Counted from the first letter of the stretch, positions 1 through 9,228 are shown. The stretch is 64,000 nucleotides of DNA from Pseudomonas cavernicola (GCF_003596405.1 NZ_QYUR01000006.1:930001-994000); one strand, 5' to 3'. Program-made: numbers and translations. The notes: generated by a model from the sequence alone, not told the origin.

Positions 1-1184
1 GAGAAGGCCAGGGCGGCGGCGAGCCGACGCAGATCGGCGGCCCAGGCCGGGATATAGACCGGTCCCTGGAGCCAGCCGGACTCGAAGAGCGGGGCCAGGC
101 GCACGGTGTCACCCAGGCTGAGGCGCCCGGCGAACAGATAGCCCACCAGTTCCGGCCGGTTGTCGCGGATCGCGATGCGCAGCAGGGTATGGACGCCGAG
201 CAAACCGGTCAGGTAGGCGGCATCCTTGGTGAAAGCCGAACCACCGCGCAGGTCGGCGCCGCGGAAAATTCGTTGTGTCGAGCGGAAGGACTCCTCCTCC
301 GACTGACCGGCAGCGAGAAAACCTTCGAACACTTGGATGAAATCGGCGCCTTCCAGCGCCTGTTGGACCGCGAGCACGCGCAGGGCGAGGCGGCGCAGAC
401 GGTTGATATCAATGCTACCGGTGAACAGCTCGGCCAGGGTGGCTATGCCCTCCTGGGTCTGGGTCGTGCGTGGCGCGCCCAGGCCCAGGCTCTTCAGGTT
501 GGGTTGGAGCCTGCCGTTTTGCGCCGTGGCGACATGCACGAAGGCCTCATGCTGCAATAGCTGATTCTTGTCCAGCTCAGAGAAGTTGGCGCTGGCGCGC
601 AGGCGTATGCGGCTCGCCCCGGCGATGGCCTTGGCGGCCAAGGTCGGATCGAGCACGACCGTGATCCGGCCTGGGCCGAAGAAGCGATCCAGTTCCGGCT
701 GCATCCAGGCGGCGAAGGCCTCGGCCGGGATCTCGGCCGGGCTCGGCGGAATCTGGGCACCGCCCAGAAGGGCGTCGGTGGTCTCGAGGAAGAAGCGGGC
801 GGCGTCCAGCATGCTCAGTTTCTGGCTCGGGTAGTAGAAGTCCGGGCGCCGGTACAGTGCAGTCGAATACTGAGTGAAAGCGGGTGTGCCAATGGCACCA
901 AGCATGCGCCCAGCCGTGGCGTAGCTGCGCGCCGTCATGGCGAGGTAGCGTCCGGCCGGATGCCCCTCATCGCAGCGGCCCGCAAATGCTTCCAGGGCGG
1001 CGATGTCAGCGCTGTGCTCGCGCGGGCGCAGTTCGACCTTGGGCAGTTCTGCACGCCCGGCGCGCCAGCGCGCCAGGAATACGTCCTCGACCCCGTCCGG
1101 CCAGGCCAGGGCATCCAGCACGCGGATCTTGCGGGCCAAACCGGGCAGAGCGGCATCGAGTTCGGACAGGGGGGCGGCGCTCAC
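1..1184 (-). CDS. QEGLA-motif (DUF1704) family protein, C-terminus off window
   Basis: Reads from a GTG at 1184 with an ideal Shine-Dalgarno AAGGAGG five bases upstream, and stays open for about 394 codons to the window edge, so only the C-terminus is missing. It carries HEAFVH (an HExxxH metal-site pattern) followed about 30 residues later by TQTQEGIATL, the QEGLA signature of proteins annotated as 'flavohemoglobin expression-modulating QEGLA motif protein'. The family belongs to the DUF1704 group of metallo-carboxypeptidase-like proteins. A zinc peptidase is expected from the motif, but the substrate is unknown. No partner gene is visible because the downstream side is outside the window. 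Confidence 0.85.
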   Translation of the reverse strand, partial: MSAAPLSELDAALPGLARKIRVLDALAWPDGVEDVFLARWRAGRAELPKVELRPREHSADIAALEAFAGRCDEGHPAGRYLAMTARSYATAGRMLGAIGTPAFTQYSTALYRRPDFYYPSQKLSMLDAARFFLETTDALLGGAQIPPSPAEIPAEAFAAWMQPELDRFFGPGRITVVLDPTLAAKAIAGASRIRLRASANFSELDKNQLLQHEAFVHVATAQNGRLQPNLKSLGLGAPRTTQTQEGIATLAELFTGSIDINRLRRLALRVLAVQQALEGADFIQVFEGFLAAGQSEEESFRSTQRIFRGADLRGGSAFTKDAAYLTGLLGVHTLLRIAIRDNRPELVGYLFAGRLSLGDTVRLAPLFESGWLQGPVYIPAWAADLRRLAAALAF

Positions 1185-1502
1185 AGAGGCCTCCTTGAGA
1201 ACCGAGGATCAATTCTCCTAAGCGTAGGCTCTGTCGAAGCATCGCGTTGCGGCTGCCCCCCAACACCAGGCGCAATACCTTCAGCGCAAACGCATATTCC
1301 AGCGCTGCATCCAACAGCGCCCGATAGCGCCCTTTTATGCGACTGTGGCTGGGGCCGAAGCCGGTTTTCAGTCATCGGGCGGGTTAGGCCGTCTGGCCGT
1401 AACCCGCCCTCTTCTGCGCAAGGCGGATTACGCTGTACTAAGCAGCCCTACCTGAGCTGAAGGTGCAACTCCCCATCACTCTTCCAACACGAGGAGACCA
1501 GC
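1185..1502. other. Intergenic stretch with strong hairpin
   Basis: About 318 bases without a convincing gene, between the divergent QEGLA gene and the CMD-fold gene. It must hold both promoters, but I see no clear -35/-10 pair. At 1377-1409 it contains a 10-bp perfect inverted repeat (GGGCGGGTTA and TAACCCGCCC) with inner GGCC arms and a short loop. No T-run follows, so it looks like a REP-like element rather than a terminator. Confidence 0.5.
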
Positions 1503-1841
1503 ATGGAAAGGAAGAGAGAACTCGACACGTATCGGCGCTTCAAGAAGCAGTACCCGGATTACTTTGGCGCCGTAGAGGCGCTTGGTGCAGCGGTGCGTCA
1601 TGCCGGCCCGCTGGACGAGCAGATCATCCAACTGGTCCAGCTCGGCGCAGCGGCGGCCATCCGCTCCGAGGGCGCCGTGCACAGTCATGTCAGACGGGCA
1701 GTCGAAGCGGGCGTTACGCCGGAGCGGATCCATCACGCTCTGCTCTCACTCACGAGCACGATCGGTTTCCCGACCGTCGTTGCGGCCTTGAGCTGGGCGG
1801 ACGATGTGATGGGGAGAGAAAATAAGTCTGTCCCAGATTGA
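1503..1841 (+). CDS. Carboxymuconolactone decarboxylase (AhpD-like) fold protein
   Basis: A 112-aa protein with a good ribosome site (GAGGAGACCAGC before the ATG). Length, the all-helical pattern and the segment LDEQIIQLVQLGAAAAIRSE...VHSHVRRAVEAGVTPERI place it in the carboxymuconolactone decarboxylase/AhpD superfamily. The usual ExxCxxCxxH redox motif is absent: the equivalent stretch reads EGAVHSHVRRA and the protein has no cysteine. It therefore cannot act as an AhpD-type peroxidase reductant and may be a decarboxylase-like or non-redox member. It is a single gene with its own terminator directly downstream. Confidence 0.8.
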   Translation: MERKRELDTYRRFKKQYPDYFGAVEALGAAVRHAGPLDEQIIQLVQLGAAAAIRSEGAVHSHVRRAVEAGVTPERIHHALLSLTSTIGFPTVVAALSWADDVMGRENKSVPD

Positions 1842-1851
1842 TCGTTAAGCA

Positions 1852-1873
1852 AAAGGCCCCATTCGGGGCCTTT
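1852..1873 (+). terminator. Rho-independent terminator after CMD-fold gene
   Basis: AAAGGCCCC, loop ATTC, GGGGCCTTT, 10 bases after the stop codon of the upstream gene. It can also serve the convergent hydrolase gene. Confidence 0.85.
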
Positions 1874-1929
1874 CCTTTGTGCCGATAGCCCTTGCTTGCA
1901 CAGCAGAGACTGTCGGTCGTTTTAACGCT

Positions 1930-2871
1930 TCACCCCTGCAAAAAACGCAAGGCATCCGCCGCGCTCTGTTCGGGAATCTCCTCCATCGGGATATGCCCGA
2001 CACCCGGGTAGGTTTTCACCTGAATATCCGGCAGATCGCGCTGCCACAACGGCACATGCTTGGGCGAAATCCAGCGGTCACGCTCGCCCCACATCAGCAG
2101 CGTCGGCACCTTGATCGCCGCGACCCGCGCTGGCGTGCCATGCAGCTCCTCGCGGTTGACCTTCAGCAGCACGCGGAAGATATCCATCATCGCCCGGCGG
2201 TTGCCCGGGCGGCGACTCAGATCGTAATAGCGGTCGATCACCCCTGCCTTGATCCGCCCCGGCTCACCATAGACTTCCTTGATGCCCTGGGCAATTAACG
2301 CCCGCGGCATCCACAACGGCATCGCCCAGGTCGCGCCGGGGAGCGCTGCGGCGCCGATCATCAACGGCACCTTCTGCATGTGATAACCGGCCGGGTCGAT
2401 CAGTATCAGTTGCTCCACCCGCTGCGGTTGGGCCAGGGCAAAGTTCCAGGCGATATAACCACCGAGGGAGTTTCCGGCGACCACCGCTTTGCCGATGCCG
2501 AGATAATCGAGCAGCAGGCCGAAAATATTTACCATCCGCTCGGCGGAATACACGCCATCGCGCGCTGGGCCGGTCAGGCCAAAACCCGGCACATCGAAAC
2601 GGATGATCCGGTAATGCGCGGCGAAGGCGTTGATCCAACCATCCCAGGTGTGCAACGAGGCCACCACACCATGAATCAGCACCAGCACCGGTTTATCACG
2701 GCTGCCTTCATCGCGGTAATGCACGTTGAAGCCATCCAGTTCGATAAATCGCGAACCGCTGTCGGCGTTGGCGTAGCGCGCCTTTAGCCGCTCAAGCGGT
2801 AAAGCACCGAAACCAAAGCGAGCAAAACCAGCCGCCAGCGGCGGCGTCAGGGGAAGGCTGGAAGCAGACAT
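1930..2871 (-). CDS. Alpha/beta hydrolase
   Basis: A 313-aa alpha/beta-hydrolase-fold enzyme. HGVVASLHTWDGW forms the oxyanion region, GNSLGGY the nucleophile elbow (Ser), WGERDRW supplies the acid and GVGHIPMEE the catalytic His. I take the ATG at 2871 (MSASSLP) because GAGG lies six bases upstream; an in-frame ATG at 2886 lacks such a site. The family includes esterases, lipases and C-C hydrolases, and the substrate cannot be read from sequence. The neighbouring TetR gene lies on the same strand upstream and might control it, but the 79-bp gap between them could hold a separate promoter. Confidence 0.85.
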   Translation of the reverse strand: MSASSLPLTPPLAAGFARFGFGALPLERLKARYANADSGSRFIELDGFNVHYRDEGSRDKPVLVLIHGVVASLHTWDGWINAFAAHYRIIRFDVPGFGLTGPARDGVYSAERMVNIFGLLLDYLGIGKAVVAGNSLGGYIAWNFALAQPQRVEQLILIDPAGYHMQKVPLMIGAAALPGATWAMPLWMPRALIAQGIKEVYGEPGRIKAGVIDRYYDLSRRPGNRRAMMDIFRVLLKVNREELHGTPARVAAIKVPTLLMWGERDRWISPKHVPLWQRDLPDIQVKTYPGVGHIPMEEIPEQSAADALRFLQG

Positions 2872-2950
2872 GCAGGACCTCGGCATTGTTGTTTTAGAGG
2901 GTTGTTATTCGGCCCCATCAAACCACGCGAACTTCGGGCTGACGCCTAAC

Positions 2951-3625
2951 CTAGGTTGTGGGCGGACACAGGGAGGCGATCAGCAGATCGCTCAACACCG
3001 CCTTGGCATGTTCGATTTCTACCCGTGCGGCTGACCGGCCGAGCAACTCCAAAGAGGCCGCTTCCAGCGCCCAAATCAGCGCGCGATAGGTCAGCGGATC
3101 GTGAACACGGTTCGCCCCCTCCAGGCGTTCCACCAGCAAACTGACCATTTCCAGATGCGCGCGCTGACGGTGCGGCGCCAGTGGGGAGTCCGCACGCAGC
3201 GCCTCTTCCTGCATCAGGCGGATAATCGGGCCAACCGCCAGGTGATAGTCGAAAAAGCACGTGACCATGCTATGCAACCAGGCTTGCGGGCTGCCGGCGG
3301 CGCTTTGCATGTCGCGAAAGCGCGCCAGCAACAGGAGCACGGCGGTCTGATAGATGCCTTCGAGCACCTCCATCTTGTTCGCGAAGTATTTATAGAACGT
3401 CCGCCGCGAAACCTTAGCCGCATCGAGCAGGTCATTCACCGTGGTATCCGCCAGCCCCTTGCGGACAAACATCGGGATCGCCGCCAGCTGAATATTGATG
3501 CGCTGCAAATGCCCGACCAACGGTCCGTCACCTGTCTCGCCCTGCTGCCGGGCGACCGCCCCATAGCCACCCAGATCTTCGAATACTGCTCGCACCGCCC
3601 CTTGCTCGGCTCGTTCCAGCTCCAT
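2951..3625 (-). CDS. TetR-family transcriptional regulator
   Basis: A 224-aa protein from the ATG at 3625. Residues about 45-75 form the TetR helix-turn-helix (VNDLLDAAKVSRRTFYKYF); the C-terminal half is a helical ligand or dimer domain. The 5' side is unusual: a MITE-like element begins only 16 bases before the start codon, so the promoter of this gene probably lies in or beyond the element. The palindrome AACCTAGGTT occurs both at the stop codon (2949-2958) and just upstream of the start (3640-3649). It may be an operator or an insertion-target remnant. The likely target is the downstream hydrolase gene or the divergent exported protein; the ligand is unknown. Confidence 0.85.
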   Translation of the reverse strand: MELERAEQGAVRAVFEDLGGYGAVARQQGETGDGPLVGHLQRINIQLAAIPMFVRKGLADTTVNDLLDAAKVSRRTFYKYFANKMEVLEGIYQTAVLLLLARFRDMQSAAGSPQAWLHSMVTCFFDYHLAVGPIIRLMQEEALRADSPLAPHRQRAHLEMVSLLVERLEGANRVHDPLTYRALIWALEAASLELLGRSAARVEIEHAKAVLSDLLIASLCPPTT

Positions 3626-3641
3626 CGCAGACAACTCCCAA

Positions 3642-3851
3642 CCTAGGTTCTGTACGAAAACTACCTGCACTCGGTGATGCTGCGTTAAAAACAGGCTCGG
3701 CCTGCTCATTTACAGCTTGTAAACTGTGCGTCCTCACCTGTTTTGACTCGCTGGCGCTCGCCCTTCGGGCCAGACTGCGGCTGTTACTCCGCTTCGCTGC
3801 GTTGCGCCTTGCCTGACCTTCGTTCGGTGACTTTTCGTACTGAACCCTAGG
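3642..3851. mobile_element. MITE-like element (210 bp)
   Basis: Bounded by imperfect inverted repeats: CCTAGGTTCTGTACGAAAA at 3642-3660 and TTTTCGTACTGAACCCTAGG at 3832-3851. The outermost CCTAGG is itself a palindrome, so it could be a duplicated CTAG-type target (as used by IS5-subgroup elements). There is no coding capacity; the interior contains the small dyad TTTACAgctTGTAAA. It sits between the TetR gene and the divergent exported-protein gene. The non-autonomous nature and IS5 link are inference. Confidence 0.65.
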
Positions 3852-3920
3852 CCTGGGTGACGGCGCAACCTGAGCTGGTTACTCTTGCGCACGTCCTTTC
3901 CGTAGGAATCTTCTTTGCCG

Positions 3921-4769
3921 ATGAAGCTAACACGCCGCCTGCTCTGGCCGCTGGCCATCCTTTTGCTGGTTGTGGCGCGATCGCTCCCCGCTGCCGAGCT
4001 GTTCTACCTCGGGCAGAAGATCCCGGATATTCAAAAAACCTGGGCCAGTGCCGATTACCTCCAGTTGATCGGGGCGCTGCAGAAGATCGACACCACCCAG
4101 GCTAACGCCCTGCCACGGCGCAGTGGCGAATTCACCGGTCCGATTTATCAGCGCATGGTCAGCGAGGAGAATTTTCGCCCGCAGCTGAACATCTATGCGC
4201 CGCTGGAGTTGCGGCAAAACGGCGCGCGCGAGGTGCTGTTCCAGCTCAAGGAGTTGATGCGCCTGTACTTTGACTTTCGCGCCGCGCAGCAGCCTTATGG
4301 CGCCGAAGCGCTGGGGTTGATGACCTACTCGCTACGTCAACAAGCGGTGCTGTTCACCCTCACCACCGAGTTCTGGATGACCCTCTCGCAACGCGAGCAG
4401 AGCAACCCCGTCCGCCTGCAAGGTCTACAGGAAACCAAAGCGGCGGCGGCCATGCTGACCTCCAGCGCGCTGGATTATCTGGGACTGACCAAGCAATTCG
4501 GTCGCGAGGATCTGGTGCTATATGCCGCCGAGATCGGTAAGCAATTGCCGGAACTGTTCGTCCATCTGAATGCCGCAGTGCGCCCAGAAATTCTCGCGCG
4601 AGTCGCCCAACTGGTCGAGCAGCACCCCTATGCCGAGGTGCGTGCCAGCATGGCCGAACTGCAACCGGTATTGACGGGGATTCAAGCCGATGTGGAAAAG
4701 CAGCTGGTCCAGCCTGCCACACCGAACCAGCCAGTCGCCCCTAAGCTCGATCTGTCGGCACCGCAGTGA
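3921..4769 (+). CDS. Exported protein of unknown function
   Basis: A 282-aa protein starting MKLTRRLLWPLAIL with a clear Sec signal peptide and probable cleavage after SLPAA. An upstream TTG (3915) could also serve as start, since AGGAA lies closer to it. The mature part is helix-rich and hydrophilic with no cysteine or recognisable catalytic motif. I do not recognise the family. It is a single gene divergent from the TetR regulator, with its promoter displaced by the MITE-like insertion. A periplasmic structural or accessory role is plausible but unproven. Confidence 0.7.
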   Translation: MKLTRRLLWPLAILLLVVARSLPAAELFYLGQKIPDIQKTWASADYLQLIGALQKIDTTQANALPRRSGEFTGPIYQRMVSEENFRPQLNIYAPLELRQNGAREVLFQLKELMRLYFDFRAAQQPYGAEALGLMTYSLRQQAVLFTLTTEFWMTLSQREQSNPVRLQGLQETKAAAAMLTSSALDYLGLTKQFGREDLVLYAAEIGKQLPELFVHLNAAVRPEILARVAQLVEQHPYAEVRASMAELQPVLTGIQADVEKQLVQPATPNQPVAPKLDLSAPQ

Positions 4770-4770
4770 C

Positions 4771-4850
4771 CGTAGGCTGGGTAGAGCCGTTTTTTGGCGA
4801 AATCCAGCTAGTACAGACGCTGGGTTTCGCTGCGCTCTACCCAGCCTACG
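4771..4850. repeat. Intergenic inverted-repeat element (GTAGGCTGGGTAGAGC family)
   Basis: Perfect 17-bp arms CGTAGGCTGGGTAGAGC (4771-4787) and GCTCTACCCAGCCTACG (4834-4850), filling the gap between two convergent genes. A second copy with the same arm sequence lies at 23076-23234, and a diverged relative at 14584-14717. Confidence 0.8.
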
Positions 4851-4872
4851 ATTGCATAGCCTTTCCGCCGTT

Positions 4873-7620
4873 TCAGCGCAATAAGCCAAGCCCCTTGGCC
4901 CGCGCCACCGCCTGAGTACGCCGTTCGACGCCGAGTTTGCTGTTGATATGGCGGGCGTGGGTCTTGACCGTATGCAGGGAAATAAACAGCCGCTCGCTGA
5001 TTTCCTGATTCGAACAACCCTGAGCGATCAGCTTCAACACCGCTAACTCGCGCGTACTCAAGGCCTCTGCCGGCGCGGCAGTGTCGGTGCTCTCTGGCTC
5101 GGCATCGAACTCCGGAAAATGCGCCCACAACGCTTCGCGCAGAGCACAGGATGGGCGCGTCGCCAGTTGCTCGCGCAACCACTCGGGTTGCTGCACGAGC
5201 AACTCATTGAAGGGTAACAAGCCGCCACCTGTGGCCGCGTCCAAGCAACTGGCCAGCTGTTGCTGGGCCTCACGCTCACGGCCAGCGGCACGTAGCAGCA
5301 AAGTCAATTGAACTTGCGCGATGACCCCAAGCAACTGTCCTCCGGCGGTTTGCGCACGCGCACTCAAGGCCCGCAGACGGCGCTCTGCGTCTGGCAATTG
5401 CCCCTGAATCCGCTCTAGGGCCGCGCGCTGTAATTCGATATGCAGCGGCAGCTGCGGATGGTATTCCGGCGCCGCAGCCGCCTGCTCACCGCTGTAGGTG
5501 TCCGCCAAGCGCACCAACCAACTGCCAGCCAGTTCAGTCTGACCACGCAGCAACCAGAGTTCGCATTTGACCAGGGTGATCATCGCCAGATAGTAAATCG
5601 CCGGCACGTCCCAGATGTGCATCAACCGCTCGGCCTCTGCGAGCTGGGCGAAGGCTTCCGGCAAGCGCCCACTACGCCCTTCCAGACTGGCGAGTACACA
5701 GTGACCAATCAGCAGGCTGGTATCGCGACAGGCGCGCGCCTCCGCGATCCCGGCCGCGAGACGGACGCGCGCAGCCTCGGGTTGCAGTCGCAAGGTCAGT
5801 AGATACCCTTCATATAGGGTCAGCCGGGCGCGCACCGCATACAGGCGTTGCGGCGCCAGGCCACGCAGGCATTCCAGGCCCTGGCGCACTTCCTCCTGCG
5901 CCCGCAACACCTCGCCACGCGCCTGCAGCACCCGCGCACGGTCGTAGTGCGCCAACGCTTCGAACAAGGGATTACCGACCCGCTGCGCCAACTCCAGAGC
6001 ATCGCGGTTGAGGCCGCGGGCGCGCCACAGATCATTGCGCACGATCGCCAGGTTGGCCAAGGTCGACAGGCACATCAAACGCTGCCCAAAACGCTCCTGC
6101 GGCAGAGTCGCCAACGCCTCCCCGCAATACAACTCAGCGCGTTCGCTATCGCCACGGCCACGGGCAATCACACCACTTAACGCCAGCCATTGCGCCAGCA
6201 TTGAACGCTGCGCCCGTGCCGAGGGTGCCGGCAGGAAGCGTGACAACTGGCTCGCCAGCTCTTGCGCAGCGTCAAGCTGGCAGGCCAACGCCAGCGCCCA
6301 GGCGTACAGCACAATCAACCTTGGCGTACTGCTGAGCAAGCTCTCGGGTAGATCCATTTTCCAGCGCAGCAGCATCGCCACATTCTGCTCGCCAAGCAGT
6401 TGCTCCTCGGAAAGATTCTGCACCAGACTCGCCGCCACATCCGGCTGCCCCGCGCGCAGCGCCTGTTCTATCGCTTCATCGAGCAAGCCCTGGTTACTGA
6501 ACCAACGACAGGCGCGCAGGTGCAGGCCGGCTGCAGACTGCGACACCGCCGCGGCCGCGGCCGGGCGTGCACGTAACAGGTCGGAAAACAGGTGGTGATA
6601 GCGAAACCAGCGGCCCTGCTCATCCAGCGGCACCAGAAACACCTGATGCGCCTGGAGATGCTGGAGAATCGCAGCGCTGTCGTGGCTTTCGCGCACCGCA
6701 TCGCAGAGTTCGACGCAAAAACGCTCAAGGAAGGCCGTGCCATACAGAAACGCTTGCACCTCGGCGCTCTGACGTTCGATCACTTCTTCCAGTAGATAGT
6801 CTCGAATCAAGCCATCGGCACCGTGCAGTGAATGCGCCAACCCCTCTGCACCTCCCGCTTCCGAAGCTGCCAACAGCCACAGACGCAGCCCGGCCACCCA
6901 CCCCTCGCTACGCAGCAACAGACTGTCGAACGCTTCGCCTTGCAACTCGACGCCCTGACTGGCGAGCAGTTCTGTGGACTCCTCGACAGTCAGGCACAGA
7001 TCCTGCTCCTGTAGCTCAAGCAATTGCCGTGACAGTCGCAGGCGGGCCAGATGCCAATCCGGTCGTTGCCGGCTGGTCACTAGCAACAGCAAACCTGCCG
7101 GCAAGTGATTGAGGAAAAACTGCAGGCAACGATCCAGTACCACGCCCTGCGCCAAGTGATAGTCGTCCAGCACCAGCAGCAGCGGTGTCGCCGGATCAAG
7201 GCGCTGGGTCAGCTCATCGAGCAAACCATCCAGCCACTCCTCAAATGCAAACGGCTGGTGCCGCTGGCGCATTTTCAGCAGTCCCAGCGCATCCTCACCC
7301 AGGCCTGGAAAAAACCGCTGCAGCCCCGCCAGCAGGCGCTCTAGAAAACGCCCCGGATCGCTATCCCTGTGGCTGAGGCCAAGCCATAGGCTTTGCCACT
7401 GAACCGGCAAGCGCTCACAGAATTCGATGGCCAGCGAACTTTTACCAAACCCTGCCGGTGCGCTGATCAGCAGCAGGCGACCGCCCAATCCTGTCGCCAG
7501 CCGCTCACACAAACGCGGGCGCAATACGTAACCGACAGGCAGCGGCGGACGAAAAAAACGCCCCTCAACTGCAGGAATGGCGGGACAGGCAAAGCCTTGC
7601 GAATTGGATAGGTCAGTCAT
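4873..7620 (-). CDS. LuxR-family (MalT-like) ATP-dependent transcriptional activator
   Basis: A 915-aa STAND-type regulator. Walker A SAPAGFGKSS is near residue 55 and Walker B LLLVLDDYH near residue 147; a long helical TPR-like middle follows. The C-terminal LuxR helix-turn-helix STRELAVLKLIAQGCSNQEI...HTVKTHARHINSKL covers about the last 65 residues. MalT-type proteins bind an inducer, hydrolyse ATP, multimerise and activate transcription. It lies directly downstream of the DUF1302-DUF1329 pair on the same strand, after their terminator, and is the obvious candidate to activate them. A similar regulator/DUF1302/DUF1329/acyl-CoA ligase neighbourhood is, from memory, found in P. putida. The start is the ATG at 7620; a GTG precedes it immediately. 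Confidence 0.9.
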   Translation of the reverse strand: MTDLSNSQGFACPAIPAVEGRFFRPPLPVGYVLRPRLCERLATGLGGRLLLISAPAGFGKSSLAIEFCERLPVQWQSLWLGLSHRDSDPGRFLERLLAGLQRFFPGLGEDALGLLKMRQRHQPFAFEEWLDGLLDELTQRLDPATPLLLVLDDYHLAQGVVLDRCLQFFLNHLPAGLLLLVTSRQRPDWHLARLRLSRQLLELQEQDLCLTVEESTELLASQGVELQGEAFDSLLLRSEGWVAGLRLWLLAASEAGGAEGLAHSLHGADGLIRDYLLEEVIERQSAEVQAFLYGTAFLERFCVELCDAVRESHDSAAILQHLQAHQVFLVPLDEQGRWFRYHHLFSDLLRARPAAAAAVSQSAAGLHLRACRWFSNQGLLDEAIEQALRAGQPDVAASLVQNLSEEQLLGEQNVAMLLRWKMDLPESLLSSTPRLIVLYAWALALACQLDAAQELASQLSRFLPAPSARAQRSMLAQWLALSGVIARGRGDSERAELYCGEALATLPQERFGQRLMCLSTLANLAIVRNDLWRARGLNRDALELAQRVGNPLFEALAHYDRARVLQARGEVLRAQEEVRQGLECLRGLAPQRLYAVRARLTLYEGYLLTLRLQPEAARVRLAAGIAEARACRDTSLLIGHCVLASLEGRSGRLPEAFAQLAEAERLMHIWDVPAIYYLAMITLVKCELWLLRGQTELAGSWLVRLADTYSGEQAAAAPEYHPQLPLHIELQRAALERIQGQLPDAERRLRALSARAQTAGGQLLGVIAQVQLTLLLRAAGREREAQQQLASCLDAATGGGLLPFNELLVQQPEWLREQLATRPSCALREALWAHFPEFDAEPESTDTAAPAEALSTRELAVLKLIAQGCSNQEISERLFISLHTVKTHARHINSKLGVERRTQAVARAKGLGLLR

Positions 7621-7784
7621 CACCCGGATCTTGTAATGGTTGCGTCATCGGGAGCGTGAACGTTCAGCAGCCTAGTCGCTTGGCCAACGCATTTGAAGCC
7701 CCATGACTGGATTACCTATCAATTTGGATGTCATTGAGCCATGGACATTCGCCGGGGAAATACCGGACAAAAAATCTGGACATT

Positions 7785-7811
7785 AAAAAACCGGCCCAAG
7801 GGCCGGCTTTT
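7785..7811 (-). terminator. Terminator after DUF1329 gene
   Basis: Read on the minus strand: AAAAG CCGGCCC TT GGGCCGG TTTTTT, just beyond the DUF1329 stop codon. It separates the outer-membrane pair from the regulator gene. Confidence 0.9.
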
Positions 7812-7829
7812 ATGCTGCAAGACGCCGGA

Positions 7830-9203
7830 TTAACGCACGCCAGCCTGACGCAATGCGGCCGGGGTGTAATCGGTTTCCGAAGCGGCGTAGTTGAAGTCGT
7901 AGGATTGTTTCTCCTCGTTCTTCATCCCCAGCGCCAGGTAACGACCGGACAGCAGGTCATAGAGGCTTTCCAGGGTGTACCACGGCACTTGCGTGTTGTA
8001 GTAGTACTGGGAGTGAGCCTCAGCCACACGCCAAAGGGTACCGCGGCCGTCGTAATGATCGACTTCAGCTGCCTGCCAGGTGTCTTCATCAAGGTAGAAG
8101 TCACGTTTGGCGTAAATGTGGCGCTCGCCAGCCTTCAGCGTACCCACCACATGCCAGACGCGGTGCAGCTCGTAACGGGTCAGATCCTGGTTGATGTGAC
8201 CAGCCTTGACGATGTCGCTGTATTTCAGCTGTGGCGAATCCAGACGGTAGCTGTTGTAAGGAATGTAGATTTCCTTCTTGCCTTCCAGCTTCCAGTCGTA
8301 GCGGTCCGGCGAGCCGTTGTACATGTCGAAGTTATCGGACGTACGCAGGCCGTCTGCTGCAGTCCCTGGGCCGTCATAAGACACCTGCGGCGCACGACGC
8401 ACCCGACGCTGACCGGCGTTGTAGATCCACGCCAGACGTGGTTCTTTAACCTGGTCGAGGGTTTCATGCACCAACAACACGTTACCTGCCAGACGCGAAG
8501 GAGCGGTAACCCGCTGCTTGAAGTAGAACAGGATGTTGCTCGGCTTGCCCGCGTCGTAATCCTTCAGGTTGGCGCGGAAGGTGAACTCATCCTGGAAGTA
8601 AACCAGTGAGTACGAGCCATTCGGTTGCGGGGTTGCCTGAGTCACCAGACGACGCACGCTACCGCCACGGTAACGGGTGATATGGTTCCAGATCGCCTCT
8701 ACACCGTTTTGCGGAATCGGGAAGGGATAGGCTTCTTTGAAGTTCTCCAGGCCGTTACCGCCCTGCACCAACTTGGTAGTCGTCGCGTTGGTCGTGGCGG
8801 CCGCCGCTACGTTGGCCGGTACACCCGCCGTGCGGTGGGTGGGGAATACCGGAATCTTGTAGGTTTCCGGATAGCGCTTGAACATCGCGTACTGGCCAGG
8901 GGTCAGCTTGTCTTTGTACTGATCGACGTTCTGCGCGGTGATGGTGAACAGCGCCTTCTCGCCTGGGAACGGATCGGCCAGGAAGCCCCTGCTATCAGCC
9001 GTGCCGGCATTCTGCGGCAGGCCGCCAGTCCACGCGGGGATCGAGCCATCGGCGTTACCGGCCTTTTCGGCACCCAGTGGAGTCAGGGTGCTGTCCAGCT
9101 TTGCAGCTTCGTCAGCAGAAACCGCAGCCGTGACGCCCGTGGCGACCAGAGACAGCGCCAGAGCACCGGTTTGCAACAGACTCTTTGTTATTTTCATTTT
9201 CAT
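7830..9203 (-). CDS. DUF1329 domain protein (exported, outer-membrane-associated)
   Basis: A 457-aa protein with a Sec signal peptide (MKMKITKSLLQTGALALSL...VTAAVSA). The mature part matches the DUF1329 family, whose members are LolA/LolB-like lipid-handling folds and are almost always paired with DUF1302. The ATG at 9203 has GAGGAAGACT upstream; an in-frame TTG at 9215 is less likely. It starts 25 bases after the DUF1302 stop, so the two form an operon. From memory, RB-TnSeq work in P. putida tied such a pair to use of fatty esters; transport or hydrolysis of lipid-like substrates at the outer membrane is therefore a reasonable inference. Confidence 0.88.
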   Translation of the reverse strand: MKMKITKSLLQTGALALSLVATGVTAAVSADEAAKLDSTLTPLGAEKAGNADGSIPAWTGGLPQNAGTADSRGFLADPFPGEKALFTITAQNVDQYKDKLTPGQYAMFKRYPETYKIPVFPTHRTAGVPANVAAAATTNATTTKLVQGGNGLENFKEAYPFPIPQNGVEAIWNHITRYRGGSVRRLVTQATPQPNGSYSLVYFQDEFTFRANLKDYDAGKPSNILFYFKQRVTAPSRLAGNVLLVHETLDQVKEPRLAWIYNAGQRRVRRAPQVSYDGPGTAADGLRTSDNFDMYNGSPDRYDWKLEGKKEIYIPYNSYRLDSPQLKYSDIVKAGHINQDLTRYELHRVWHVVGTLKAGERHIYAKRDFYLDEDTWQAAEVDHYDGRGTLWRVAEAHSQYYYNTQVPWYTLESLYDLLSGRYLALGMKNEEKQSYDFNYAASETDYTPAALRQAGVR

Positions 9204-9228
9204 AGTCTTCCTCAAAGTTCCTGTCCGC

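Noticed and set aside
1377..1409. Terminator for the upstream genes
   Set aside because: It lies between two divergent genes and has no T-run; treated as a repeat-like hairpin instead.
7728..8609. Plus-strand frame opposite the DUF1329 gene
   Set aside because: It begins before the terminator at 7785 and reads through it; DUF1329 with its signal peptide is the real gene.
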